This document shows positions 24,981-35,913 of a stretch of DNA of 64,000 nucleotides, piece by piece. The number at the start of each line of letters is the position of its first letter. Position 1 is the stretch's first letter. The translations under genes were made by a program, and so were the position numbers. The notes beneath the pieces are model-generated. The model was given only the letters and a program-made list of their open reading frames with translations. It had not been told where the DNA came from and made no database searches. Location of the stretch: positions 51,595,220 to 51,659,219 of the forward strand of contig NC_087063.1 in the NCBI RefSeq assembly GCF_963678635.1. Direction: 5' to 3'. The stretch comes from Symsagittifera roscoffensis. Taxonomy: Eukaryota; Xenacoelomorpha; Acoela; Convolutidae.

Positions 24981-24982
24981 GT

Positions 24983-25188
24983 TTTCTCGAGCGGGGGGAG
25001 GGGCAACCTTTCAAAAAACTTTGACTTTTTTTCGACTTTCTTTCAAGTCCCAAAAAAAACCTGTTATTGCAATTTTTTCTGCGCCGCAATCAAAAGTTGA
25101 AAAAAAACAGACCAAAAGCGGCGTTTGTAGGCAATTTTCGGAAAATTTTGACCAAAAAATTGCGTTTTTGGCGCCCGCTTTCCCCTAA
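24983..25188. repeat. Inverted partner of the 10.1-kb repeat
   Basis: The segment runs from CTCGAGCGGGGGG to TTGGCGCCCGC and aligns loosely, in inverse orientation, with 10086-10300. Sequence to 25500 beyond it is unassigned. Confidence 0.5.
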
Positions 25189-25858
25189 AAAATTAGAAAA
25201 AAAATGGCGCCTAAGGCGCTTTTAGAACAATATTAGGGTTGCTTCGCCTGAAATAAATATCACAAAATGATACCAGAGGGGGTTGAAATCCTGAGGGGGA
25301 GCGTCCCAATTTTCAACAGTCGTTTTTGCAAAATATCAACTAACATGGCTGGCAAACTAAGATATTTTATTAAGTCGAATGATATGTCCAAATTATCCTT
25401 TCAGTGGTCATTCGAGCTGCTATGTTATTTTGCGAAAAATCTGTTGCGGTCTATTTTAATAGATAAGAGCATAGGAAAGAACCATTAATGACCTCGATTC
25501 AATGTATGCTGGTTTTGCAAAAACGTTTTTATGATATGCAAGATATCTAACATTTGTGCTTTTTAGGAGCAAGTTTGATGATTTTTAAACGTCTAAAGCA
25601 ATTATTTTGTTTTATATCATCTGGGGAGAACACGTCTCAAGTTCTGGTTATTAGTCGATTTTTTTAAATGTTAGTTTATTTTTACAATAAAATTAAAAAT
25701 CATAATAATCATAAAAAATTGAATTAAACCCAAAAGGCTGGGATTATTTGCTCTCAGTCATTGATAACAAAGCAGTAAAGTAAACCTTGAGATCATGACT
25801 CCGGATTAAATTGTTTGTAGTAAATCAACCAAAAACAGGTTTAAACTCTTTCAAAATA

Positions 25859-26152
25859 TTACCAGTTCTGGAAAAGGATCATAGCCAGACAAATTGATTG
25901 ACATTTCTGCGACACATTAAAATAAATTTTCACAAATTTGCTCAGTGTTATGATCGGCATTCTCAAAAACGTTTCGTTCACTGTTCGATTTGATTCAGAG
26001 CCCTTGTCGATTGTCCAAAAAACAAGAAAACATATCGGAAACTCGTTAATAGGAATTTTGTTCAGCAAAATTGAATCGTTTTTAAATAACGTCAGTGGAA
26101 TTAGCAACAGTTTGTTTTTATTCAAGTAAAAAACATAACCCTCATTATCCAA
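25859..26152 (-). pseudogene. Possible C-terminal part of LINE reverse transcriptase
   Basis: An open - strand frame of 97 residues lies just downstream of the recognisable reverse transcriptase. Its position fits the thumb/C-terminal region, but only weak resemblance is visible. It could be chance. Confidence 0.3.
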
Positions 26153-26429
26153 TTCAAGTTTTTTGTAACATCATTTTGTGCATCGTCGCTGGATTTTTTT
26201 TTGGCTTATATTGGTTGTTAGTCGGAAGCCGAATTGGAGATGCATAAAAACTATTGATAGTACGCAACTTTCAGGAAGCGAAACCCGAACAGAGATACTA
26301 AGTGAGTTTGGCGAAGCTCTTCTGATGTTATTAAATTGCACGTTTGCTTTTTAAGCCTTTCGGTGATGTGGTATATCCATGAAATCTGAAATTGCATCAA
26401 ATAACAAGGTCTTTCACCGTGTCTCAATT

Positions 26430-27112
26430 CTATTTTCTGGTGCCCAGGTGTTTACGTTTTTTTAAAACTTTTTTAATCGAAAAAAGGTTAAACCAATTTC
26501 CAATTATTTTTGTTTTGTCAGCATTTAAAAGGAAGGGTTGTGTCAATAGGTTCTGGTATATCGTTTTTTTTTCTATAAGGAAAACAAAAACACTGCAAAA
26601 AGTGATCCTTGTGGACCACCACTCGTTATATTGCGGGAATGTATTACGAAGAAAAACTATTTGTTTTCTGTTTGTGAGATAAGATGCAACAAATTGAAGA
26701 AACTCATAATCTGATCCTACTTTGGCAAGCATGTATGAAATGATGTTACTGCTAAGAGATTCGAAAGTTACTGCAATATCAAAAATAGCTTGAGAGTTAT
26801 TTCTCAATGTTCTAATTTCTTGTGTACAACATCACAGTACAAAATATTGTTTGTCACAGTCGAAGACTTTTTCTAAATCGATGTTGGTTTTACACAACTT
26901 TCTTTGAAAGAACCTTTTTAACTTTTTATTTTTTTATATGAAACTCGTTCAAATATTAGCGCGAGTGCAGGAAGTATTGAAATGGGCCTTCTTTTTTCAA
27001 TGTTCATACGAGAAGTGTTTTTGTGTAAAGGATTAATGTGTACTATTTTCCAGGTATCTGGAAACTGTTTATCAATGGTTATGCAATTAATTAGTTCAAT
27101 AATATTGTTCAA
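26430..27112 (-). pseudogene. LINE reverse transcriptase fragment
   Basis: The first part (27112-26918) has FPDTWKIVHINPLHK, then RRPISILPAL and IFERV, the conserved start of the LINE fingers/palm. The second part (26807-26430) has AIFDIAVTFESLS, the palm motif A region with the usual Asp-x-x-x-x-Phe spacing disturbed. It continues with YLTNRKQIV and ends with LNADKTKII. The catalytic FADD-type box is not seen, because the stretch after STRITFCSVF skips it. The gene is therefore internally deleted and frame-shifted. Confidence 0.75.
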
Positions 27113-27423
27113 ACGGAACTGTAAAACAAAAATTCATATGTTAGGGGACATTACATCAATTGAACTTGTTACGAGCTTGACAACTCATTTCCATTTACTC
27201 ATTTCAATAAGAATTTCGCATTGCGAAACGAAAACATATTATAATTATTTTCCTGGAAAAACACTTTCTCTTGGAACATTAAATGGCTCCATTTTGTACA
27301 CACATGCAAAAAACTAGTTTAAAACTTTACGCTTTGCAAAATCATAGCGTTATTTGGTGTTTTTGTATGAAATTTTCTTGAGTACATTTGCCTTTCCATT
27401 TTTTGATCTGAGAAAATTGTAAG

Positions 27424-27729
27424 TCATTTTAAATCTAAGTCTTTCATTGACTCAAAATAAACGGCTTTGTCTACATCTAAAGAATTATTCAGTTCTCGCT
27501 TGTACCTCTTAATTTTCTCGTCAGAATGTTGATGCTTCAATGCCGTCTGAAGACGTTTTTCAGCATTTATTGAGTGTGATGACATCCAATGGGGTGCTTT
27601 AGAGCAACAAATTGTCTTGTTTGGAATACATTTGACAACGGCTTGATGAAACAACCCACAGAACGTTTCAAGCATTCTATTTGCATCATTCGAGCAATTA
27701 AGTCTGTTGCTTAAGAAAAACAAACGCAA
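27424..27729 (-). pseudogene. LINE linker between endonuclease and reverse transcriptase
   Basis: A 101-residue - strand frame containing APHWMSS, then a Lys-rich helix (RLQTALKHQHSDEKIKRYKREL). It matches the position and style of the WW/KxYKK linker that precedes reverse transcriptase in CR1/Jockey elements. It is not a protein on its own. Confidence 0.5.
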
Positions 27730-27923
27730 TAATTTGGAGTCTGCTTTACGGATACTGTAACGGTTTAGATATATCTGTTATTTGACAAGAAAATGAAGGA
27801 TGATTTGAGATGCTTGGGTTTATTTTACAAATTTTATTTAAAAAAAGATTGTCTGTTAAAAATACGTCTCGATTTGAAAATCATTATCTGTCAGTAATCC
27901 AAGAATGAACTTAGCTTTTGGTT

Positions 27924-28540
27924 TCAAAAAACTGGATTCACAGTGGTCATCATTTGATAAGATGAAGTAATCCAATCAACTGAAAATAAGTTCAGATCGC
28001 CGCATGAAATGCAGTGCGTTTTGTTCAAAATAATTTCTACCGCATGATCGTTGAGTTGTTTGTTCACTTCAATCGAAAAAGTGTCAGATATAAGTCCTTT
28101 TGGAGTATAAGAACTGTCATGCGGTGGATTGTAAATGGCTGGTACGCAAAACACTAGTTTATTCAGCTTCACAAACAAATATGAATCAAAGTCAAAAATA
28201 ACTAATTGATCATCGACGACACTTAATTTAGTTGATAATTTAACCGCTATTAGGACTCGTTTATGAGGTCCAGTTTTCCTATCAGAACGGTGAATTACTT
28301 CAGATAGATCTGTGCAGAAGACTGCAGTATTTTCAACATATTCATCCAAGCACTATTCACAGGCAACAATGTCAGATTGATGGTTTCGTAATAAATTGTC
28401 CAGTTTGATTTTCGGCACAATTGTTAAAACCTATCTGCAATTAGTTGACAATAGTTTCATGTCATTTAGTAGTCAAGAGGAAGAATTCCCTTCACCAAGA
28501 TTTCGATCACACTCATATTGAATTTCTTTCTTCTTTGTTA
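27924..28540 (-). pseudogene. LINE endonuclease domain, copy 1
   Basis: The frame carries SDIVAC, VIHRSDRKTG, VLIAVKL, KLVFCVPAIYNPP and the signature CGDLNLFSVDW. These are landmarks of the exonuclease-endonuclease-phosphatase fold that nicks target DNA in LINEs. Two in-frame TAG codons lie upstream of 28349, one beside the expected catalytic Glu-Thr-Trp-Leu region. The domain could not be made at full length. Confidence 0.78.
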
Positions 28541-28626
28541 CAGTCGATCGTGTAAGTGCCAAAAACAATGCTTCCAGCCTTTATTCGAATTACAATTTTT
28601 CTTTTTGCATTAAAAAACTCTAATCG

Positions 28627-29487
28627 TTATAGAATTTTCTTTTCGTTTTGATAGTCCGCATAATTCATAAATTCCTTGATATACATGATCAAATTCTTTA
28701 GTTTTCTCAATGACAGAAAAAAAAGTTTATGATGCCAAGGAGATGGATTGTAAATGACAAGAGGTGTTAATTTGTATGGTTGTTCTTTACCAAGTCTAAA
28801 ACAGTCGCTCACACTAGTTTGTTTTAAGTTCCATCCTGACTCTGAACATTTGCAGCAAAATGTTTCTGCCCTTTCAGTTTGTACATCTTTATCATCTTGA
28901 TTTATTCCTGCTAACCCATATATCAATAGTTTGTTTCCAATAATTTTTTTTAGCTTGGCTTGGGGTGGGAGCATTAATAATTGTTGTGATAAACTGCTTT
29001 GTTTTGATTTATTTTTGTGCAAAACGCTAATATCTCTCTCAATTGACAAAAAATCGTTACTCGGTCTGATGGAATGCTTCAAATAAGCAAGGTTTATTAA
29101 TTCTGAAATTTCTTCCTGAGTTTTCTTTAGTCGATCGTTATTCTGTTGGTTTGAAAATTTTACATTAGGTAAATCGTTTTCAATCGCTAAATTTGCGTTT
29201 TGGATTTTGTTTGTGATTTTCTCAAAAGATTGTTTCAATTTATCATTTTTTATTTTCACGTTTAAGCACTTCTCGCATTTCCAGAACAAGTTTTTTACCT
29301 TGCCTAATTTTTGCAGAATTTCCTTAGACAATTTGTTACAATCATCATTAACCAGGTTTCCTAAATGTCACACTAATGACAATTAAATTTGCCTTCAATT
29401 ATGCAAAACTTACATTAATTTGGGATCTTCAAGTAATAAAACACTTATAATTTGTTTATTAGACGTTTTCAGTTTCTTTTTTGGCAT
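28627..29487 (-). pseudogene. LINE ORF1 protein, copy 1
   Basis: The likely start is the ATG at 29485-29487 (MPKKKLKTSNK). A stop and a frame change intervene before the long frame 29331-28627. That frame has a zinc-finger-like NDDCNKL, then WKCEKC (PHD-like, as in many LINE ORF1 proteins). A coiled coil follows, then an RNA-recognition-like part with DCFRLGK, TPLVIYNPSPWHHKLFF and LRKLKNL. ORF1 proteins bind the element RNA. Copy 2 is at 31800-32660. Confidence 0.65.
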
Positions 29488-29575
29488 TTTCCTGGAAAAC
29501 AACTAGGGAGAATAATTGGATTGATCTCACCAAGCTCAACAATCCGCTCCAAGTCTCAAATGAATCTGGATACCT

Positions 29576-29785
29576 TCAATGCAGCCCAAGTGTCCACCAG
29601 TAGAGATATGTTGGAGTGTTCTCTCTAAATGTCTCCTCCAAACCAGTCCAAAAACCCACTACTGTGTAAAGTTCTTTCCAGGCCCCCCACTCGCTCAGTT
29701 TCACTGATGAGCTTAATTTTGAGGCCCCCACGCGCACAGTTTTACTGGTGATCTGATATAGCTTTGCGACGCAATAAAGAAGCAA
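29576..29785 (-). other. Open frame in the presumed LINE 5' region, copy 1
   Basis: A 69-residue frame lies just upstream of LINE ORF1 and is repeated unchanged at 32749-32958. It spans two imperfect copies of a GGCCCCC-AC-CGC-CAGTTT repeat (29673-29757). No family is recognised. It may be 5' UTR or promoter repeats rather than coding. Confidence 0.35.
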
Positions 29786-30581
29786 TTTTATTTAAACAAA
29801 GTTATTTTGAAATCCAATGCGAGCTTTTGCAGCAATAGGTGTTTCAAAGCTGGTGAAAAAGTTTTTTTTTCAAAAAGTTAGCCTTGAAGTGTTCTACTGA
29901 GAAAAGTTGCTTAAAATTATAAGATATTCGATTCATTCAAATGCTGTAAAAATTACAGAAAGGTTTCAGTTTAATAAATTTGCTCATATGTCTTCAAATA
30001 TACAGCTGAATAGGCTAAAAATTTGTGAAAACAAGCACAATAGGAGCCTGGAAGGCCATTATGGACAATAAAAGCTGTTGAAGAAATGTATTTTTGTATC
30101 ACTTTGAAAAATTTTCTAATTAATTTTTTTAGTATTTGTTCGTTCGTAAAAATATAGGTTTTTGTCATTAGTTAAAAAAGGATTTAAAACAAACAAAGAC
30201 CATTACTAGTATCGGTTTATAGTTTTTTGCGCAGGTACATTTTTATGTTTTTTAGATCGTCGATTTTCTCAAGTTCTCACTATATATGGGTCGTATTAAA
30301 ACATTTAATTTCGGCTCATGATATTTAGGTAGAAGACCGATTAAATTTGAGCCCATGACGACCCAGCATGATGACTTTGAAAGGTCAAAAAGAATTTAAA
30401 CAAGCTTTTAAGCATTCGGGGAGAACACGTTTTTGTTCTGATTTTAGCGGCTTTTTTCTCATAACATTTTAAATATACAGCTAATTTGATCTCGATTTCA
30501 TCAGTTTTTTAGTATTCATTCAATCAGTAGATCAGTATTTCAATCAGTCTTTCATTGCAGTTCGCAAAGGCGATGAAAAAG
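29786..30581. other. Gene-free stretch between the LINE and the SDR tail
   Basis: AT-rich DNA without a recognised gene. The same sequence is at 32959-33753. A short patch, GGGGAGAACACGT with flanking similarity (about 30366-30475), is echoed at 25560-25680 on the far side of the LINE. Confidence 0.45.
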
Positions 30582-30785
30582 TCAGCCGAGGGAAAAGTCA
30601 GTTTTATAGTGGATTATAGCAATTGAGTCCCAGTCTACCATTGTAGTGTTCCCAGTGACGAACGAGGCCTCCTTGCTTGCAAGGAACGCGATCATGTTGG
30701 CAACTTCTTCTGGCTTTCCGCCTCTTCCAACTGCATGGCTGTTCCCGCATCTCTCAACTAGTGCATCAACTGCAGAACGAGGCAT
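30582..30785 (-). pseudogene. Short-chain dehydrogenase/reductase C-terminal fragment, copy 1
   Basis: The frame has AVGRGGKPEEVANMIAFLAS followed by ASFVTGN and VD, the classic C-terminal signature of classical SDR enzymes (NAD(P)-dependent oxidoreductases). The usual Gly-Gly after Val-Asp is replaced by Trp-Asp, and the frame runs on 15 residues to a TGA. The upstream cofactor-binding and catalytic parts are not nearby, and no clean splice acceptor was found. It is either the last exon of a gene whose other exons lie outside the window or a gene fragment. Confidence 0.65.
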
Positions 30786-30883
30786 TCCACACCTTCCATG
30801 GATACCGAGTAACAGGAACAGTCATTTCATTGGGACTTTTTTTACACGCTAGACTAGAGACATCCGCTTGGAAGTGTTTTTTG

Positions 30884-31083
30884 NNNNNNNNNNNNNNNNN
30901 NNNNNNNNNNNNNNNNNNNNNNNNNNNNNNNNNNNNNNNNNNNNNNNNNNNNNNNNNNNNNNNNNNNNNNNNNNNNNNNNNNNNNNNNNNNNNNNNNNNN
31001 NNNNNNNNNNNNNNNNNNNNNNNNNNNNNNNNNNNNNNNNNNNNNNNNNNNNNNNNNNNNNNNNNNNNNNNNNNNNNNNNNNN
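30884..31083. other. Assembly gap of exactly 200 N
   Basis: A round 200-base run of N is normally a placeholder for a gap of unknown size. Open frames that appear to cross it are artefacts. Confidence 0.99.
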
Positions 31084-31103
31084 AATGAACTTAGGTTTTG
31101 GTT

Positions 31104-31720
31104 TCAAAAAACTGGATTCACAGTGGTCATCATTTGATAAGATGAAGTAATCCAATCAACTGAAAATAAGTTCAGATCGCCGCATGAAATGCAGTGCGTT
31201 TTGTTCAAAATAATTTCTACCGCATGATCGTTGAGTTGTTTGTTCACTTCAATCGAAAAAGTGTCAGATATAAGTCCTTTTGGAGTATAAGAACTGTCAT
31301 GCGGTGGATTGTAAATGGCTGGTACGCAAAACACTAGTTTATTCAGCTTCACAAACAAATATGAATCAAAGTCAAAAATAACTAATTGATCATCGACGAC
31401 ACTTAATTTAGTTGATAATTTAACCGCTATTAGGACTCGTTTTTGAGGTCCAGTTTTCCTATCAGAACGGTGAATTACTTCAGATAGATCTGTGCAGAAG
31501 ACTGCAGTATTTTCAACATATTCATCCAAGCACTATTCACAGGCAACAATGTCAGGTTGATGGTTTCGTAATAAATTGTCCAGTTTGATTTTCGGCACAA
31601 TTGTTAAAACCTATCTGCAATTAGTTGACAATAGTTTCATGTCATTTAGTAGTCAAGAGGAAGAATTCCCTTCACCAAGATTTCGATCACACTCATATTG
31701 AACTTCTTTGTTACAGTCGA
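31104..31720 (-). pseudogene. LINE endonuclease domain, copy 2
   Basis: Same as 27924-28540, with the same in-frame stops and the same CGDLNLFSVDW. The N-terminal His of one codon differs (PQKR in place of PHKR). It is part of the gap-flanking duplicate. Confidence 0.78.
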
Positions 31721-31799
31721 TCGTGTAAGTGCCAAAAACAATGCTTCCAGCCTTTATTCGAAGTACAATTTTTCTTTTTGCATTAAAAAACTCTAATCG

Positions 31800-32660
31800 T
31801 TATAGAATTTTCCTTTCGTTTTGATAGTCCGCATAATTCATAAATTCGTTGATATACACGATCAAATTCTTTAGTTTTCTCAATGACAGAAAAAAAAGTT
31901 TATGATGCCAAGGAGATGGATTGTAAATGACAAGAGGTGTTAATTTGTATGGTTGTTCTTTACCAAGTCTAAAACAGTCGCTCACACTAGTTTGTTTTAA
32001 GTTCCATCCTGTCTCTGAACATTTGCAGCAAAATATTTCTGCCCTTTCAGTTTGTACATCTTTATCATCTTGATTTATTCCTGCTAACCCATATATCAAT
32101 AGTTTGTTTCCAATAATTTTTTTTAGCTTGGCTTGGGGTGGGAGCATTAATAATTGTTGTGATAAACTGCTTTGTTTTGATTTATTTTGTGCAAAACGCT
32201 AATATCTCTCTCAATTGACAAAAAATCGTTACTCGGTCTGATGGACTGCTTCAAATAAGCAAGGTTTATTAATTCTGAAATTTCTTCCTGAGTTTTCTTT
32301 AGTCGATCGTTATTCTGTTGGTTTGAAAATTTTACATTAGGTAAATCGTTTTCAATCGCTAAATTTGCGTTTTGGATTTTGTTTGTGATTTTTCTCAAAA
32401 GATTGTTTCAATTTATCATTTTTTATTTTCACGTTTAAGCACTTCTCGCATTTCCAGAACAAGTTTTTTACCTTGCCTAATTTTTGCAGAATTTCCTTAG
32501 ACAATTTGTTACAATCATCATTAACCAGGTTTCCTAAATGTCACACCAATGACAATTAAATTTGCCTTCAATTATGCAAAACTTACATTAATTTGGGATC
32601 TTCAAGTAATAAAACACTTATAATTTGTTTATTAGACGTTTTCAGTTTCTTTTTTGGCAT
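31800..32660 (-). pseudogene. LINE ORF1 protein, copy 2
   Basis: Counterpart of 28627-29487. A one-base loss near 32185 and a one-base gain near 32391 break the long frame that is open in copy 1. The ORF1 start ATG is at 32658-32660. Confidence 0.65.
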
Positions 32661-32748
32661 TTTCCTGGAAAACAACTTGGGAGAATAATTGGATTGATCT
32701 CACCAAGCTCAACAATCCGCTCCAAGTCTCAAATGAATCTGGATACCT

Positions 32749-32958
32749 TCAATGCAGCCCAAGTGTCCACCAGTAGAGATATGTTGGAGTGTTCTCTCTA
32801 AATGTCTCCTCCAAACCAGTCCAAAAACCCACTACTGTGTAAAGTTCTTTCCAGGCCCCCCACTCGCTCAGTTTCACTGATGAGCTTAATTTTGAGGCCC
32901 CCACGCGCACAGTTTTACTGGTGATCTGATATAGCTTTGCGACGCAATAAAGAAGCAA
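32749..32958 (-). other. Open frame in the presumed LINE 5' region, copy 2
   Basis: Identical at protein level to 29576-29785. No family is recognised. Confidence 0.35.
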
Positions 32959-33753
32959 TTTTATTTAAACAAAGTTATTTTGAAATCCAATGCGAGCTTT
33001 TGCAGCAATAGGTGTTTCAAAGCTGGTGAAAAAGTTTTTTTTTCAAAAAGTTAGCCTTGAAGTGTTCTACTGAGAAAAGTTGCTTAAAATTATAAGATAT
33101 TCGATTCATTCAAATGCTGTAAAAATTACAGAAAGGTTTCAGTTTAATAAATTTGCTCATATGTCTTCAAATATACAGCTGAATAGGCTAAAAATTTGTG
33201 AAAACAAGCACAATAGGAGCCTGGAAGGCCATTATGGACAATAAAAGCTGTTGAAGAAATGTATTTTTGTATCACTTTGAAAAATTTTCTAATTAATTTT
33301 TTTAGTATTTGTTCGTTCGTAAAAATATAGGTTTTTGTCATTAGTTAAAAAAGGATTTAAAACAAACAAAGACCATTACTAGTATCGGTTTATAGTTTTT
33401 TGCGCAGGTACATTTTTATGTTTTTTAGATCGTCGATTTTCTCAAGTTCTCACTATATATGGGTCGTATTAAAACATTTAATTTCGGCTCATGATATTTA
33501 GGTAGAAGACCGATTAAATTTGAGCCCATGACGACCCAGCATGATGACTTTGAAAGGTCAAAAGAATTTAAACAAGCTTTTAAGCATTCGAGGAGAACAC
33601 GTTTTTGTTCTGATTTTAGCGGCTTTTTTCTCATAACATTTTAAATATACAGCTAATTTGATCTCGATTTCATCAGTTTTTTAGTATTCATTCAATCAGT
33701 AGATCAGTATTTCAATCAGTCTTTCATTGCAGTTCGCAAAGGCGATGAAAAAG

Positions 33754-33957
33754 TCAGCCGAGGGAAAAGTCAGTTTTATAGTGGATTATAGCAATTGAGT
33801 CCCAGTCTACCATTGTAGTGTTCCCAGTGACGAACGAGGCCTCCTTGCTTGCAAGGAACGCGATCATGTTGGCAACTTCTTCTGGCTTTCCGCCTCTTCC
33901 AACTGCATGGCTGTTCCCGCATCTCTCAACTAGTGCATCAACTGCAGAACGAGGCAT
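33754..33957 (-). pseudogene. Short-chain dehydrogenase/reductase C-terminal fragment, copy 2
   Basis: Same frame and sequence as 30582-30785 (GKPEEVANMIAFLAS, ASFVTGN). It is probably the other allele of the same locus. Confidence 0.65.
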
Positions 33958-34112
33958 TCCACACCTTCCATGGATACCGAGTAACAGGAACAGTCATTTC
34001 ATTGGGACTTTTTTTACACGCTAGACTAGAGACATCCGCTTGGAAGTGTTTTTGAGATCATTCATCTCAGCATAGAAAAAGAACGTTCAAAAATTGTTGA
34101 ATTGTTTTTTTT

Positions 34113-34205
34113 TAGTGCAGTGAATGCTGTTGCTCATCCCGTGGCTGCGCTTATGTTCTGCACGAATGATACAGAACTGCTCATTTTAAAGCAAAAATGT
34201 TAATG
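34113..34205 (+). CDS. Candidate terminal exon of an unknown host gene
   Basis: A T-run ending TTTTTTTTTAG precedes an open phase that reads AVNAVAHPVAALMFCTND, continues 10 more residues and ends in TAATGA just before the Polinton target site at 34207. The composition looks coding and the acceptor is strong. No family is recognised and no upstream exon was identified. If real, the Polinton sits in its 3' UTR. Confidence 0.3.
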
Positions 34206-34206
34206 A

Positions 34207-34212
34207 AATGAC
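34207..34212. repeat. Polinton target-site duplication, left (AATGAC)
   Basis: AATGAC directly precedes the left terminal repeat and is repeated directly after the right one at 50934-50939. Six base pairs is the known Polinton duplication length. Confidence 0.92.
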
Positions 34213-34625
34213 AGTAGTATATGTCGGGGCAGTTCAGCCCCCGGAAGGGGGGGGGGGGGGAGTTGGGGGGGGGGGGGGGGGATGACAACCTCCATGTATT
34301 AACATAGGCTATAGACTATCCGGTCTTCACCCTATGTATTAACATAGGCTATAGATTTCCCAATGCATTAAGATAGGGAATAGGTTTCCCAATGTATTAA
34401 GATACCAGGTTTCAGATGGTAAGTTTCAGATAGTAAGTTTTTTCGGCGCTCGAATTTCCCGTGTATAGTGTATAGATTTACCTATGTATAAGAAATTCAT
34501 TATAGGGAAGTAAGAACTCATTGGGGAATAGGATTCCTAATGTATTACGATAGTAAGGTTTCAGATGGTAAGATGGTAAGTTTCGGAAACATTTTTGGCG
34601 CCCGAATTTTTTGAGCTCGATTTTG
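34213..34625 (+). repeat. Polinton left terminal inverted repeat
   Basis: Aligns as the inverse of 50541-50933. It starts AGTAGTATATGTCGGGGC and has two long G runs (about 34242-34281). Units TGTATTAACATAGGCTATAG and GATGGTAAGTTTCAG then recur. The match is lost shortly after GAGCTCGATTTTG. GATGGTAAGTTTCAG units continue to about 34840 outside the paired part. Confidence 0.93.
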
Positions 34626-34639
34626 TCGATACTTGCGTT

Positions 34640-35913
34640 TCTTAGCTAACTTCTACAATTTGTGATATGTAAGGGCTATCTTGTCTAACAAAAATTCGAT
34701 ATGGTAAGTTTCAGAAGGTAAGTTTCAAAAAAGTTTTGAAAATTTTAAAGTTTTACTTGCAAATACATTTTTATCTTGAAAAAAACATTTTTATATTTAA
34801 AAATCGAAAAGAAATTGGATGGTAAGTTTCAGATGGCAAATTTTAACAACAATTATGTTTCGACTTAGAGTATGGGATCATAAACTAATATATCACAGAA
34901 TATTTTTTTTCTCGAAAGAATCTATTAAATTCTTATGTCATCTTTTTTATATTCCCTCAGGTTATTTGGGGAAAGTTGTCAGGAGGAGATTATTTTTGAC
35001 AGGTTAATTATTCTGCTCCAAGGGATATCAGGGGAATCTTGACAGCCCCTCACGGTTGGTTACTTTTATATCCCACTTAATCTTTTATTCCCCAGGTTAT
35101 CTGGAGAACGGATGACAGGTTTATTATACTTATTATTTTATGATTGATTTTATCTTTTTTCACATAATTATCCCAAGATTATATGACAGATGCATATTAG
35201 CAGTTCCACACAGAGTTAATGAAGCGTAAATTACTTTCTTGACAGATTAAAATATTAAATTTTTATAAAAAATTGAAAGATATCCAATCAAAATTGCATG
35301 AACTTTTCATTGGCACTAAGATGCAAATACGCAAAAGTTTTCAAGTTTCGACCAATCAGACGTTTTTATCTAGTTCTTGTTTTTACCTCAACTAGTTTAT
35401 TTATTCTGTCATATTTCTTGCTACGATTCATTTCAGTTCTCTTTTATCACTTTGTCTTTAATCTTTAAAAAGTTCTGTGAAACTTCCAAACTTTCCAAAA
35501 AATTATCATCCAAATTTGTCAATTGCTCTGCCACGGAAAAAATTTACACCGAGAAAAGTAAGGTATCATAGACTTTGTGTCTGATATTTTTGTATGAAAA
35601 ATTTTTCAGTTTTTCTCAGAGTAAACTTTTCAGAAAATCATACAATTTACTGGAAGATGGTTACAATTTTAGTGAAATTATCTACTCGTAAATTTTCGTA
35701 AATTTATCGTTAATTCTTTCAATTGGGGGACTACAACATCCATATTCCATCATCATTCTCCGTTTTTCATCAAAAGGTTAGTTGCTAAGATGCTTTTCGT
35801 TAAAAAAAATTAGGGAATTTAAAGAGTTAAATTACATAATTAATCAAACAAATCACTACATCGTATAGTAAAATTACTGCAAAAGTTTACACTTACAAAT
35901 AAAAAAAGCACTT
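34640..35913. other. Polinton left interior without a recognised gene
   Basis: About 1.3 kb between the left terminal repeat and the protease. It holds repeated phrases (TTATTCCCCAGGTTATCTGG, CCCTCAGGTTATTTGGGG) near 34950-35110. Small + strand frames at 34819-35007 and 35377-35571 show no family resemblance. Confidence 0.5.

Larger units (their letters stand above)
25660..29487 (-). mobile_element. Non-LTR retrotransposon (LINE, CR1/Jockey-like), inactive
   Basis: On the - strand, from right to left, the order is ORF1 (29487-28627), an apurinic-type endonuclease (about 28540-27924), a linker (27729-27424) and reverse transcriptase (27112-26430 and perhaps to 25859). This is the order of CR1/Jockey-type LINEs. 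All parts carry stops or frame shifts. The 3' end is placed near 25660 only because recognisable coding sequence stops there; no poly-A tail or target duplication was established. The 5' part is repeated at 31084-32660 across the assembly gap. Confidence 0.8.
27904..30883. repeat. Left copy of a 3-kb duplication flanking the assembly gap
   Basis: This segment matches 31084-34054 at about 98-99% by eye with small indels (offset 3172-3180 bp). It abuts the run of Ns on its right side. The copies read as the end of one contig and the start of the next. Confidence 0.9.
31084..34054. repeat. Right copy of the 3-kb duplication flanking the assembly gap
   Basis: It begins right after the Ns at the base equivalent to 27904 and ends at the equivalent of 30883, where copy 1 stops at the gap. 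Differences include a 7-bp indel near 31695, a one-base loss near 32185 and scattered substitutions. Confidence 0.9.

Noticed and set aside
25938-27317. + strand frames across the LINE reverse transcriptase region
   Set aside because: They are antisense to recognisable reverse transcriptase motifs on the - strand.
30677-31155. Open frames of 89-157 residues crossing the N run
   Set aside because: They exist only because N codons are not stops; the two ends belong to different contigs.
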